Source: DATDDB01 sp035260545
Lineage (GTDB): Bacteria > Pseudomonadota > Gammaproteobacteria > Burkholderiales > Gallionellaceae
Assembly: GCA_035260545.1 (NCBI GenBank)
Contig: DATFUZ010000008.1
Span: forward strand, 1 to 40,837
Length of the DNA: 40,837 nucleotides
Direction: 5' to 3'
Part shown: piece after piece, positions 1 to 7,793 of the stretch
Numbering within the stretch: position 1 is the stretch's first letter
Layout: every line of letters starts with the position of its first letter
The notes under the pieces: model-generated
The model's database searches: none
What the model was told of the DNA's origin: nothing
Seen by the model: only the letters and a program-made list of their open reading frames with translations
Translations under genes and position numbers: made by a program

Positions 1-190
1 ATGGCTGCCGCCTAGATCACGCCACTGTTCCGATCTCAATCTTGTTTCTGGCGCTCGCGATTGACTGCGATCACAAAACGGCCTTGCGCCCCGGCCCAGC
101 TACCATTGCGCTGGCGTTTTGACACAGTCTGTGCCCATTGCTGACATGACGGCTTCGCGGAAGCGGACCGCGCCCCAAGCATTTTAACGA

Positions 191-226
191 TCCAGCGCAA
201 TGCCCGTTGGTTATCGCGCCCTCGGC
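191..226. repeat. Dispersed intergenic repeat, copy 1
   Basis: This block reads, on the minus strand, AGGGCGCGATAACCAACGGG followed by CATTGCGCTGGATC. A close match in the opposite orientation lies at 12621-12652. Both sit just past the 3' end of a gene. The rest of positions 1-229 shows no coding sequence that I can support. It is probably one of the short palindromic or REP-like families of this genome; the family is not named. Confidence 0.5.
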
Positions 227-229
227 GGG

Positions 230-1327
230 CTACTCCTCTCGCGGCTGCAGCACTTCTTCCAGGTAGCGCTTCTGGGAGATGACTCGGTCCGAAAGCTGGG
301 ACTTAAATTCTTCAAACCCGGGCGCTTCCACGTGGATGGCGGTGAGTCGTGCGCCTTCGGGCAGGGACTTGATCTCGTCTATCACCGTGTTGGTGTCCTC
401 GTAATAGGTGTAGGCCGCTTCGCCGGCGTGGCGCAGGACAGCACGGAGCACCCATGCCTTGCCGAACTTGCCATGTTTCTGCGGAGTAACGACCAGCAGC
501 TCATACCCCGCGCTCCGTGCGGCTCGTGCCATGTCGTGAGCCTCTTCCATCACGCGCTTGCGCGGTGTAAAGGAAAACACCGCGCCGTGTGGCCTAACGA
601 GCAGCGGATCCTCGGCATATTGGCCGCCTTCGCACAGGATCGTCTGGCTTACGCCGAAAAAGTCCTCGATTCGCGAGATGTGCGCCTGCCGCAGCCTCTC
701 CGCTACCGCAGTGCCGATTTCGTCCTCCGCGCCCTTGTACACGTTCCAGCAGATCGAGCCCTTGCCGTGGTAGTCCTTCAGCTCGCACACCAGCACGCAC
801 TGGTTGCTGACGCCCGCGTCCTCCAGCGTGGCGTGCGTGCGCTTGCGCTCCAGCAACCTCCGTGCGTAGCCAAGATTCTGCTCCACTTCGTTAGCGCTCC
901 AGGACGTAACGCGTTCCCCGTTTTCGTCGAGCAGAGTCGCAACGCCCAGATCCTGGAGGACGAGGCAGAGCTGGCCCACGATTAATGCATCGCCCCAGTG
1001 AGAATATAGATGCAACTTATCCAGCAGGTAACGCTCCAGCTCCTCGCTGGCGCCGAGGTTCAGCAGGATGCGAAACGCGGGGCGCACGCTTGGGTGATTC
1101 GGGCAGCTATCGATGAATTCCGTGATGACCTGGTATAAACGCTGCGCCGTGTGGTCATCGCAACCCCGGGGTAGGTCACGCGGCAGCGCAATGAACAGGT
1201 CTGACTCCCGTCCTTGGATGCGCGTCTCAGCAAGCGCCGCGAAGTACAGGAAGCACGTTTCCATGTCGCGCACGTGCTCCTTTTCGGCGGAGACAAAGGC
1301 GATAATGCTATCAAGAGTTTCGGACAT
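230..1327 (-). CDS. Conserved-looking protein of unknown function
   Basis: An open frame of 365 codons that I do not recognise. The chosen start is the ATG at 1327 (MSETLDSIIAF); an upstream TTG would add nine residues, and neither has a clear Shine-Dalgarno site. The N-terminal ~150 residues look alpha-helical, with helix-rich segments such as LGASEELERYLLDKLHLYSH. The second half is alpha/beta in character, with a LLVVTPQKHGKFGKAW strand-loop segment. There is no signal peptide or membrane segment, so it is probably cytoplasmic. It is followed by a dispersed repeat and preceded by a RAYT/REP insertion that separates it from a promoter-like motif at 1705-1720. It lies in an accessory-looking block with a HEAT-repeat gene and a P-type ATPase gene, all on the same strand. 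Function is unknown. Confidence 0.6.
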   Translation of the reverse strand: MSETLDSIIAFVSAEKEHVRDMETCFLYFAALAETRIQGRESDLFIALPRDLPRGCDDHTAQRLYQVITEFIDSCPNHPSVRPAFRILLNLGASEELERYLLDKLHLYSHWGDALIVGQLCLVLQDLGVATLLDENGERVTSWSANEVEQNLGYARRLLERKRTHATLEDAGVSNQCVLVCELKDYHGKGSICWNVYKGAEDEIGTAVAERLRQAHISRIEDFFGVSQTILCEGGQYAEDPLLVRPHGAVFSFTPRKRVMEEAHDMARAARSAGYELLVVTPQKHGKFGKAWVLRAVLRHAGEAAYTYYEDTNTVIDEIKSLPEGARLTAIHVEAPGFEEFKSQLSDRVISQKRYLEEVLQPREE

Positions 1328-1420
1328 ACTTGGGGGACATAATTCAATAATCAACCGAGGCGGACTTGGCTGCCGGAGCCATTGAAGGCCGCGCCATTAC
1401 GTCTGAAAATGGGACAACTC

Positions 1421-1613
1421 AGCGAGCGTAGGATGGGTGGAGCGCAGCGATACCCATCAATGCCGTCACATTATTCACCAACTCACTGGCTCGCCGCAAT
1501 CGATCTCCACGTCTGCGCTCCCGGCCCAATCCGGCGGCAACATGCCGGTCGGCCACGCTGACCGTGAAAAAATATGTGGCTCCGGCGATATTGGCGCGGC
1601 GGCAATTGGTCAT
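1421..1613 (-). pseudogene. RAYT (REP-associated Y1 transposase) N-terminal fragment
   Basis: Reading from the ATG at 1613 gives MTNCRRANIAGATYFFTVSV, which matches the well-conserved beginning of REP-associated tyrosine transposases (usual form M-T-x-Y-R-R-A-x-x-x-G-A-T-Y-F-F-T-V). After about 23 residues the similarity ends and the frame runs into the REP arm. The catalytic HUH histidines and the tyrosine, which lie further along in the family's roughly 150-200 residues, are absent. It is a dead remnant and would need a RAYT elsewhere in the genome to move. Confidence 0.75.
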
Positions 1614-1665
1614 TGATTATCCGTGTTGATGGGTATCGCTACGCTCCACCCATCCTACGCTCGCT
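1421..1665. mobile_element. RAYT/REP miniature element with 40-bp inverted ends
   Basis: Positions 1421-1460 and 1626-1665 are inverted copies of a 40-base sequence with one mismatch (at 1641). Each contains the REP-type motif GATGGGTATCGCT followed by CTCCACCCATCC. The interior carries the N-terminal piece of a REP-associated tyrosine transposase. The flanking sequence matches an uninterrupted copy of the same repeat at 2659-2732, so the 245-bp element appears to be an insertion with a recognisable empty site. No target duplication is obvious. Confidence 0.7.
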
Positions 1666-1726
1666 CATCCCGCATTTTTCCGCTGTCGTAGTACAAGCGG
1701 ACTGATTGTACTTCAATCCCGGATCG
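1666..1726. repeat. Dispersed leader repeat, copy 1 (interrupted)
   Basis: Together with GGGACAACTCAG at 1411-1422, this stretch forms one copy of a repeat whose uninterrupted version is at 2659-2732. Shared blocks are CCGCTGT-GTAG, AAGCGG and ATTGTACTTCAATCCCGGAT. The copy is split by the 245-bp RAYT/REP element. On the minus strand the conserved block reads GGGATTGAAGTACAAT, which holds a -10-like TACAAT and points toward the gene at 230-1327. Confidence 0.6.
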
Positions 1727-1810
1727 GCAACAGCGTGCCCATACCGGTCATCAGGCTTCGCAGATTCGCTTCGCAAAAGCGGTCATCCGCCGAGCCAGCA
1801 ATCGACCCTA

Positions 1811-1832
1811 GCGACATAACGAATTGTTAGGC
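1811..1832 (-). other. attC-like half site at the end of the HEAT-repeat gene
   Basis: On the minus strand the sequence reads GCCTAACAATTCGTTATG. GCCTAAC fits the R'' consensus RYYYAAC of integron attC sites, and AATTCGTT is the usual following block. The TAA stop of the HEAT gene lies inside GCCTAAC, as often seen in gene cassettes. A GTTGAGC (GTTRRRY-type) heptamer occurs 36 bases before the gene's start, at 2621-2627. No matching GTTRRRY was found within about 350 bases downstream and no integrase is in the window, so this is at best a degenerate or captured cassette. Confidence 0.35.
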
Positions 1833-2585
1833 TGACGCTCCCTGGCCAAGTGTCTCGACCGCCCTCCGCGCCTCCTCCCGCACCCTTTCATCCAAATCTT
1901 GCAGCGCGTCTTGTGCGCTTTGCCGAAAGACCTCCCTGAATGCCGAGAAACACTCCGGGTACTCTGCCACATCGTAGAAAACCGACCACCTAACGTCCTC
2001 GTCGGCATCCCGCGTAAGCTGCAAGAGCGCATGCGCGACCGGCGCAGGTAGTTCTGCCCCTTCTTTGCAGCCGTTGAGCAAGTTATTCGCCACCACATGG
2101 CGAACAGAGGCACGCTCGTCGCCAGCAAATCTCAGGAGAACTTCATTCGCAGATGGATGGCACTGCCACCCTATCGCGGCCAATTCCCAACACAGGACTT
2201 CTTCATCTGGTTCCATTTCAACAAGCGTGCCAAGGCGCCCGATGATCTTGGGCGAGTAGGGATATGGAGCCGAGTCCAACCCAGGCAGTTCTCGCAGCAA
2301 CTGCGCTCCTAGCTGGCGCGCTGCAGGGTCAGTGCTGTCGAGGAGATGCAGTGCGGCGTCAAGAGCTTTTTCTCCCCGCTGCTGAAGCACGAGCAAGGCG
2401 GGATTTCGGCGGTCATCATCATCGGCGCTCGCACGTTCCTCGCGGACAACTTCCACAGCCCGCTCGATCAGGAAGTCCGTCGTTAGCCGAGCGTCCTGAG
2501 CCGCCGCTAGCAGTACGGGATGAAGCGGCCGTTCGGACTCCAATCTCTTCACGACCATCGCGAATATTTCCGGTTCCGTAAACAT
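1827..2585 (-). CDS. HEAT-repeat protein
   Basis: A 252-residue protein beginning MFTEPEIFAMVVKRLES, at the ATG at 2585; an in-frame start 69 bases upstream is possible but less natural. From about residue 70 it consists of repeated paired helices of the HEAT/armadillo type: LLDSTDPAARQLGAQLLREL, then FAGDERASVRHVVANNLLNG, then LTRDADEDVRWSVFYDVAEY, then LDERVREEARRAVETLG. These repeats form protein-binding solenoids. No catalytic domain, signal peptide or membrane segment is visible. The stop codon is embedded in an attC-like sequence, and the upstream region carries a dispersed repeat, so the gene may have arrived as a cassette. HEAT architecture is clear; the partner is unknown. Confidence 0.75.
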   Translation of the reverse strand: MFTEPEIFAMVVKRLESERPLHPVLLAAAQDARLTTDFLIERAVEVVREERASADDDDRRNPALLVLQQRGEKALDAALHLLDSTDPAARQLGAQLLRELPGLDSAPYPYSPKIIGRLGTLVEMEPDEEVLCWELAAIGWQCHPSANEVLLRFAGDERASVRHVVANNLLNGCKEGAELPAPVAHALLQLTRDADEDVRWSVFYDVAEYPECFSAFREVFRQSAQDALQDLDERVREEARRAVETLGQGASA

Positions 2586-2658
2586 ATAGATGCGCGTTGT
2601 AGATTCTGTTACCGAATGATGCTCAACAGTTAGCAGACACTCGTATACTTCCACTCCT

Positions 2659-2732
2659 GGGACAACTCAGCTATTCCGCACATCTCCGCTGTTGTAGCGT
2701 AAGCGGTCGAATTGTACTTCAATCCCGGATCG
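2659..2732. repeat. Dispersed leader repeat, copy 2 (uninterrupted)
   Basis: Contains GGGACAACTCAG at 2659-2670, then CCGCTGTTGTAGCGTAAGCGG and ATTGTACTTCAATCCCGGAT ending at 2730. It is the empty-site counterpart of the copy split by the RAYT element at 1421-1665. On the minus strand it carries GGATTGAAGTACAAT about 127 bases upstream of the HEAT-repeat gene start, so it may double as that gene's promoter. Confidence 0.6.
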
Positions 2733-2804
2733 TCCGCGTCGCGCCCGAGGATGACTCTCACGCTCACTGCCACCCGCCCTGGAAGGGCGCAGATATGGCC
2801 GGCG

Positions 2805-5132
2805 TTACAAACCGACGTGCTTGAAGATTCGAATCTTGATGAAGTCGAGGATGAACAGATAACCCAGCACTACGACGATCAGCCCGCCAACCAAGGTCAA
2901 TGGAATGGGCGCCATGAGGATGCCTTGCGTGGACAGGATGCAGATTGCAAGAATATCCAGCGCGCTTGCCCACAGCAGCCACCGGCTTGGGAGCGAGCTC
3001 CAGAAATGCCTTCTTTCGCGCACGAGGTATACATTCCCCTGGCCGGTAAAAACCAGCATGGCGAAGACCAGGGTCTGCAACTGGTTCAGGGGCAGGTGCA
3101 GATAGTCGCGGCCAACGAAGAATACGGTGAAGGACAGTATCAGCACGAATGCCGCCAGTATGCCAGCGGTGAGCATGAGTTCCGGAACGTTCCAGTGTTC
3201 GGGTTTGCGCGAATATGAGACGCGATCCGTGGCGATGGACATGGTGACGAAGTCGTTGGTGAACAGCAGCAGGACGATCAGCATGGGTGTGATGACGAAC
3301 ACGCCGGTGAGCATCACGCCGACGCTGAGGAAGATGGCGATTTCCAGGGTCTTGATGATCTTGTTCATGGTGTAGGTCAGCATGCGCTGGTAGATGCGGC
3401 GGCTGGTCTCGACTGCCGCCTGCACGTCGGACAGGCCCGGATTGGTGAGCACCAGGCTGGCGGCGGCCTTGGCGACATCCGTGGCGTTGGCGACGGCGAT
3501 GCCGACTTCTGCCTGTTTGAGCGCGGGCGCATCGTTGACGCCATCTCCGCTCATGCCGACGATGTGGCCGCTGCCCTGCAATGCGCGCACCAGCTTGAAC
3601 TTGTCCTCGGGCAGGACGCGGGCGAAAACGTCGTAGTCCAGCACATGCTGTTCGAGGTTTTCGTGCAGGCGTTCCGGCGGGCAGACGCGCTGGCCCATGC
3701 CGACCTGCCCGGCGATGGCGCGCGCGGTGGCCGGGCCGTCTCCGGAAACCATGACCACGCGCACGCCCAGGTCGTGCAGGTTCGCGATCAGTTGTTGCGA
3801 GTCAGTGCGCGGCGGGTCTTGCAGCCCGACCAGCCCTGCCATGCGCAGCCCGCCCTCTCCGGTTTCGACGGCGATGGCCAGCATGCGCGAACCGTCCGCG
3901 CCCAGGCGTTCGACGTCGGCCGCGATGTTCACTTTGCCCTCGATCAGCGTGACGATCTCGCGCGGCGCGCCCTTCACGACGCGCAGCCTCACGCCGTCCT
4001 GGTCGAACACCGCTTCGGAACGCTTGGTTTCGGGATCGAAGGGAATGAAGTCCAGCCTGGGCGGAACGGCGGCAAGCTGGCCTTGCAGGCGGGCAGCCTC
4101 CAGAATTGCCATATCGATGGGGTCCTGCGTGGCGTCGTCACTGGCGAGCGCGGCCATGCGCAGCAGTTCCGGGGCGGCAAAGGGCGCGTAAGGATAAAGC
4201 ACCGAGAGGGCCAGTTTGTTCTGGGTGATGGTGCCGGTCTTGTCGCTCGCCAGCACATCCATCGATGCCGCTTCCTCGATGGCGGAAAGGCGGGTGACCA
4301 GCACGCCGTTCCGCGCCAGTTCCAGCGCGCCCAGCGCGGTCGCCAGGGTGTAGGTGGCAGGCAGGGCGATGGGCACCGAGGCCACCAGCAGGATCAGCGC
4401 AAACGGGATGACTTCAGTCACGGGCATGCCGCTTGCCCAGGTATAGGCGAACAGGGCGAAGACCAGGACGAGGTCGAACACCACCAGGTAGCGGACGATG
4501 GTGAAGATGAGTTTTTCCAGATGACTGACGGTGCGGGCAGTGCGCACCAGTTCCGCGGTCTTGCCGAAATAGGTGCGCGCTCCCGTTGCCGAGACTTCCC
4601 CTGACGCCTCGCCGCGCTTGACGATGACGCCTGCATAGGCGGTCTTGCCGGCATCGGCCTCGACGGGCTGCGCTTCTCCGGTGAGCGACGATTGGTCGAG
4701 CAGGACGTGCCCATCAATGAGCATGAGGTCTGCCGGCACGAGGTCGCCCATGCGCAGATGGACGACATCCCCGGGCACCAATTCCTTTGCCGCAATCTTC
4801 TGCCAGGCGTTGTCACGCAGCACGCGCACCTGGATCTCCAGACGGTTCTTCAGCAAGGCTAGCGCATTGTTGGCGCGATTCTCCTGCACGAAACCAAGGA
4901 TGGCGTTGAAGACCAGCAAGGCCGCGATGATGACGGCTTCATCCGGCTTGCCCAGGACAAGCTGCAATGCGATCGTCACCTCGAGCATCCACGGAACGGG
5001 CGCCCAGAATTTCCTGAGGAAGGTGAGCCAGGGTCGGGGGTGATCCTCCGCGACCGTGTTCGGCCCATACCGCAATAGCCGTTGCCGGGCTTCGCCGCTG
5101 CTGAGCCCCTGACGTTTCGCCGCTTCTGGCAT
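2805..5132 (-). CDS. P-type ATPase, plasma-membrane proton-pump type
   Basis: A 775-residue P-type ATPase resembling the P3A proton-efflux pumps of plants, fungi and some prokaryotes. Visible parts in order are the N-terminal cation-ATPase segment (SSGEARQRLLRYGPNTVAED), two membrane helices (about 45-85), the actuator domain with LTGEA (TGE at 151-153), the PIALP turn in the transport helix (254-258), the phosphorylation motif DKTGT (Asp297), KGAP (387-390), GDGVNDAP (529-536) and further membrane helices up to the C-terminus. Absence of an N-terminal heavy-metal CxxC domain or a CPx motif argues against copper or zinc transport. It would use ATP to extrude a cation, probably H+, across the inner membrane. 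The start is ATG at 5132 with a weak ribosome site. A promoter-like motif lies at 5246-5260. Substrate assignment is family-based. Confidence 0.85.
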   Translation of the reverse strand: MPEAAKRQGLSSGEARQRLLRYGPNTVAEDHPRPWLTFLRKFWAPVPWMLEVTIALQLVLGKPDEAVIIAALLVFNAILGFVQENRANNALALLKNRLEIQVRVLRDNAWQKIAAKELVPGDVVHLRMGDLVPADLMLIDGHVLLDQSSLTGEAQPVEADAGKTAYAGVIVKRGEASGEVSATGARTYFGKTAELVRTARTVSHLEKLIFTIVRYLVVFDLVLVFALFAYTWASGMPVTEVIPFALILLVASVPIALPATYTLATALGALELARNGVLVTRLSAIEEAASMDVLASDKTGTITQNKLALSVLYPYAPFAAPELLRMAALASDDATQDPIDMAILEAARLQGQLAAVPPRLDFIPFDPETKRSEAVFDQDGVRLRVVKGAPREIVTLIEGKVNIAADVERLGADGSRMLAIAVETGEGGLRMAGLVGLQDPPRTDSQQLIANLHDLGVRVVMVSGDGPATARAIAGQVGMGQRVCPPERLHENLEQHVLDYDVFARVLPEDKFKLVRALQGSGHIVGMSGDGVNDAPALKQAEVGIAVANATDVAKAAASLVLTNPGLSDVQAAVETSRRIYQRMLTYTMNKIIKTLEIAIFLSVGVMLTGVFVITPMLIVLLLFTNDFVTMSIATDRVSYSRKPEHWNVPELMLTAGILAAFVLILSFTVFFVGRDYLHLPLNQLQTLVFAMLVFTGQGNVYLVRERRHFWSSLPSRWLLWASALDILAICILSTQGILMAPIPLTLVGGLIVVVLGYLFILDFIKIRIFKHVGL

Positions 5133-5243
5133 GATGGATTTTTCCGTCCGTTATTCAGGCAAGTTGGACGACCTCTTCCGAGGTCTCCTGATGGAACCGG
5201 GCAGCCGTTTCGCATACGCCCGCCTCGACCGGTCCAGGCGAAA

Positions 5244-5260
5244 AGATTGTACTTCAATCC
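5244..5260 (-). promoter_or_regulatory. Promoter-like motif upstream of the P-type ATPase
   Basis: The minus strand reads GGATTGAAGTACAATC, identical over 15 bases to the blocks at 1705-1719 and 2711-2725. TACAAT resembles a -10 element and lies about 115 bases before the ATPase ATG. No good -35 box at standard spacing is evident. Its recurrence upstream of three neighbouring minus-strand genes is the main argument for a regulatory role. Confidence 0.35.
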
Positions 5261-5368
5261 GCGAGCGATGCCCCTGAGGCACACCCTCATTCCCCCACCG
5301 AGCCGCCCCGCCCCTTCCCCACCCATTTCATGCATAATGCGTTATTTGCATTCGAAGGATCAGGCGGT

Positions 5369-5668
5369 ATGAAGGGCGAAATGAAGCTGGTGGCGATCTT
5401 GACGGCGATCGTGTTTATTCTGCTGGGGCCGACGGCGGTCTATCTGATGTCGTTCCAGCACGAGGGGATGGCAGGCGACATTTCCTACTACGTGGGGCTG
5501 TTCATTCTGCTGCCCGCAGCCGTGGCGCACCGCATCCTGGGCGCGACGCTGGTTTCGGTGCTGGTGGGGCTGGCGGCGCAGTTTTTCTGGTTCATGGCCT
5601 GGGTGGCCGCTGGCCGCTGGTATCACGTGCGCAGCCAGAAGGCCGCGAAGGCGGCCAAGCCGGCCTGA
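5369..5668 (+). CDS. Small inner-membrane protein, unknown function
   Basis: A 99-residue protein (MKGEMKLVAILTAIVFILLG). It has three hydrophobic stretches, at roughly 5-28, 39-60 and 60-82, and a basic, alanine/lysine-rich C-terminal tail (VRSQKAAKAAKPA). The ATG at 5369 is preferred because AGG and GGCGG lie just upstream; an in-frame ATG at 5330 would add 13 residues without membrane character. A TGCATAAT box at 5331-5338 could be a -10 element. It stands between the divergent ATPase gene and the ankyrin gene. The family is not recognised. Confidence 0.6.
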   Translation: MKGEMKLVAILTAIVFILLGPTAVYLMSFQHEGMAGDISYYVGLFILLPAAVAHRILGATLVSVLVGLAAQFFWFMAWVAAGRWYHVRSQKAAKAAKPA

Positions 5669-5714
5669 TTCCAGGGCCGCGATTTGTTCACTATTATCTG
5701 AAGGGGGAATCACC

Positions 5715-6599
5715 ATGAAATTCGCACGCACACTCGCGCTTGCCGCGGCCATGCTGGCTAGCGCCACGGCGCTGGCGGCAGACAAGGACGCCGGCAAGCA
5801 GGATCTATCCGCCGCCATCAATCGCGGCGCGAGCGCCAAACAGGTCAGCGAGTTGATCCGCCACGGCGCGAAGGTGAACCAGCGCGACGCGCGGGGCATG
5901 ACGCCGCTGTTCTATGCCGTCCGCCGCCACGATCTGGATATGGTGAAGGCACTGGTGGCCAGGGGCGCGGACCTGAATGCGGCAGACGGTTATGGCGATG
6001 CCGTGCTGCTCGACGCGACCGATCCGCAGAATCTTGAAATCTTCAAGTATATGGTGGCCAAGGGCGCGAATGTGCGCGTGGTCGGTTCCAAGGGCCAGAC
6101 GGTGCTGATGGCGGCGGCAATGGCGGGCAATGCCCCAGTGGCGCGCATCTGCGTGGACCAGGGCGTGGATGTGGACGCCCGGATCAAGGCCGATCCGCTG
6201 ACCAACGCCAGCGCGCTGATGCTGGTTGCGGTGAACGGCAACACCGATGTCGCGAACTTGCTGCTGGACCGGGGGGCGAAGGTGAACGACTACATCACCA
6301 GCGAGCGCATGTTCGGCGCGACGCCGCTGATCCTTGCAATCGGCGGGGGCCATCCGGAGATGGTCGCGCTGCTGATCAAGCGCGGGGCGGATGTGAACCA
6401 GCAGATCACCAAGGGTCCGCAAAATGGCGTGAGCCCGCTGATGGGCGCGGTGACCAAGGGGAATATCGAGATGGTGAAGCTGCTGCTCAAGCACGGCGCG
6501 AAGCGGGACCTGAAGACCGCCAGCGGCGCCACGGCGCTGGACATGGCCAAGCGCAAGGGCGACCCGGACATCATCGCGCTGCTGCAGGCCGCGGATTGA
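5715..6599 (+). CDS. Secreted ankyrin-repeat protein
   Basis: A 294-residue protein with a Sec signal peptide (cleavage likely after ALA at about residue 21) and a strong ribosome site (AAGGGGGAA). The mature part is built of ankyrin repeats: signatures include NQRDARGMTPLFYAVRRHDL, AADGYGDAVLL, GSKGQTVLMAAAMAGN, TNASALMLVAVNGNTDVANL, GATPLILAIGGGHPEMVALL, NGVSPLMGAVTKGNIEMVKL and a capping SGATALDMAKRKGDPDIIAL. That makes six to seven repeats, forming a protein-binding surface in the periplasm. Periplasmic ankyrin proteins in proteobacteria are sometimes linked to catalase or oxidative stress, but no such neighbour is seen here. It is probably transcribed alone or with the small membrane gene 46 bases upstream. 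Confidence 0.8.
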   Translation: MKFARTLALAAAMLASATALAADKDAGKQDLSAAINRGASAKQVSELIRHGAKVNQRDARGMTPLFYAVRRHDLDMVKALVARGADLNAADGYGDAVLLDATDPQNLEIFKYMVAKGANVRVVGSKGQTVLMAAAMAGNAPVARICVDQGVDVDARIKADPLTNASALMLVAVNGNTDVANLLLDRGAKVNDYITSERMFGATPLILAIGGGHPEMVALLIKRGADVNQQITKGPQNGVSPLMGAVTKGNIEMVKLLLKHGAKRDLKTASGATALDMAKRKGDPDIIALLQAAD

Positions 6600-6641
6600 G
6601 CGGCGCGCCCGCTGTCTGTTGCCTTTATGCCGACTGCTGCA

Positions 6642-6668
6642 TTGGCGGGGCGGAGGCGGGCGTATAAT
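6642..6668 (+). promoter_or_regulatory. Candidate sigma70-type promoter
   Basis: A perfect TATAAT lies at 6663-6668, preceded by TTGGCG at 6642-6647. The spacing of 15 bases is shorter than ideal. It is 80 bases upstream of the DUF2059-like gene and inside a GC-rich gap, so it stands out from the background. Assigned by eye only. Confidence 0.4.
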
Positions 6669-6748
6669 CGTGCCCGGCTGCCTGCCTTTGCGCCGGCCCG
6701 AAGCCATGCGGTAAACCGATCGAACAAGCCTATAGGGAGTGCAGGAGA

Positions 6749-7612
6749 ATGAAGACAAAGTTGACGCTGTGGGCGTCCATGCTGGCCTTGCTGGCGGTTG
6801 CAGGCGTGGCCTCGGCCAAGGGGGTTTCGGAAGATTCGTTGAACAAGCTGCTCACGCTTTCCGGAATCGAGAAACAGGTTAAAAGCCTTCCGGAGGCGAT
6901 GAAGGCGGGCGTTGAGCAGGCCAAGGCCCGCGCCGCGCAGCAGCCCGGCAGCAAGCTGTCGGCACAGGATTTCGACGACATTGAAGCGGCGCTGGGCAAT
7001 TCCTTCCAGCCCGACGCCCTGCTCAAGTCGACCGGCGACGCTATCCGCAAGAAGGTTTCCGAGGCCGATGCGAAACAGCTCATCGCCTGGTACCAATCCG
7101 ACCTGGGCAAGAAGATCACCCAGGCCGAGTTGGATGCCTCCAGCCCCAGTGCGCAGCAGGACATGATGGCGCATGCCCAGGAACTGATGGCGGACAAGCC
7201 GCGCGTGGCCTTCGCCCGCAAGCTGGGAAAAATGCTGCACGCGACCGACGATGCGCTGAAGTTCCGCGAGGACGGCGCCCTCGCCATGTATTCGGCGATG
7301 AGCGCGAAGATGAAACCCGGCCAGCCGGTTGACATCAAGGCTTTCAAGGCCAGGCTGGATGGCGCGCTGAATCAGGCGCGGCCCAACATCGACGCCGTCG
7401 TCACCCTGGGCTACGTGTACGCGTACCGCAACATCGACATGGCATCCCTGAAGAAGTACGGCAAGTTCCAGGAGCGTCCCGCGACCCGCCGCTTCAATGA
7501 CGGCACGCGCGCCGGACTGACGGCCGGATTGGAACAGGCCATTTCCAAAGTGTCGGACAATATCGCGGCCGGCGCCCCGCACAGCCAGGGCAGCGCCACA
7601 AGCGGCAAATAA
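6749..7612 (+). CDS. Secreted DUF2059-like protein
   Basis: A 287-residue periplasmic protein with a clear signal peptide (about 23 residues, ending GVASA) and a good ribosome site (GCAGGAG). The mature part is almost entirely helical. It contains LLTLSGIEKQVKSLPEAM near the N-terminus and a central KKVSEADAKQLIAWYQSDLG segment. The latter resembles the DUF2059 pattern, in which a helix ends in W/F-Y-x-S/T-x-x-G-K/Q-K. Family members are of unknown function. The C-terminal ~70 residues are less typical. A GC-rich hairpin follows at 7640-7664. Confidence 0.55.
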   Translation: MKTKLTLWASMLALLAVAGVASAKGVSEDSLNKLLTLSGIEKQVKSLPEAMKAGVEQAKARAAQQPGSKLSAQDFDDIEAALGNSFQPDALLKSTGDAIRKKVSEADAKQLIAWYQSDLGKKITQAELDASSPSAQQDMMAHAQELMADKPRVAFARKLGKMLHATDDALKFREDGALAMYSAMSAKMKPGQPVDIKAFKARLDGALNQARPNIDAVVTLGYVYAYRNIDMASLKKYGKFQERPATRRFNDGTRAGLTAGLEQAISKVSDNIAAGAPHSQGSATSGK

Positions 7613-7639
7613 GCCTGACGCCGCCCGCGCGGCAATCCG

Positions 7640-7664
7640 GCGCGCCCGCACCCCGCGGGCGCGC
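7640..7664. terminator. GC-rich hairpin after the DUF2059-like gene
   Basis: A perfect 10-bp stem, GCGCGCCCGC / GCGGGCGCGC, with a five-base loop, 28 bases after the stop codon. There is no T-tract, so it may be a factor-dependent or transcript-stabilising hairpin rather than a classic intrinsic terminator. Confidence 0.35.
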
Positions 7665-7793
7665 TCACCCAGGTCCCGGCGCCTCCCGCCCCGACCCTGA
7701 ACCGGCAGCCTCTGCCCTCACCGCCGCACAATACCCACAAACAACCGGCGAAGACTGCGCACCGCGCACCCCGCATGTTTGTCAGGAGGAAAC

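Noticed and set aside
1..2750. A complete integron or cassette array
   Set aside because: There is no integrase, no attI and no second complete attC; only a half-site-like end was found.
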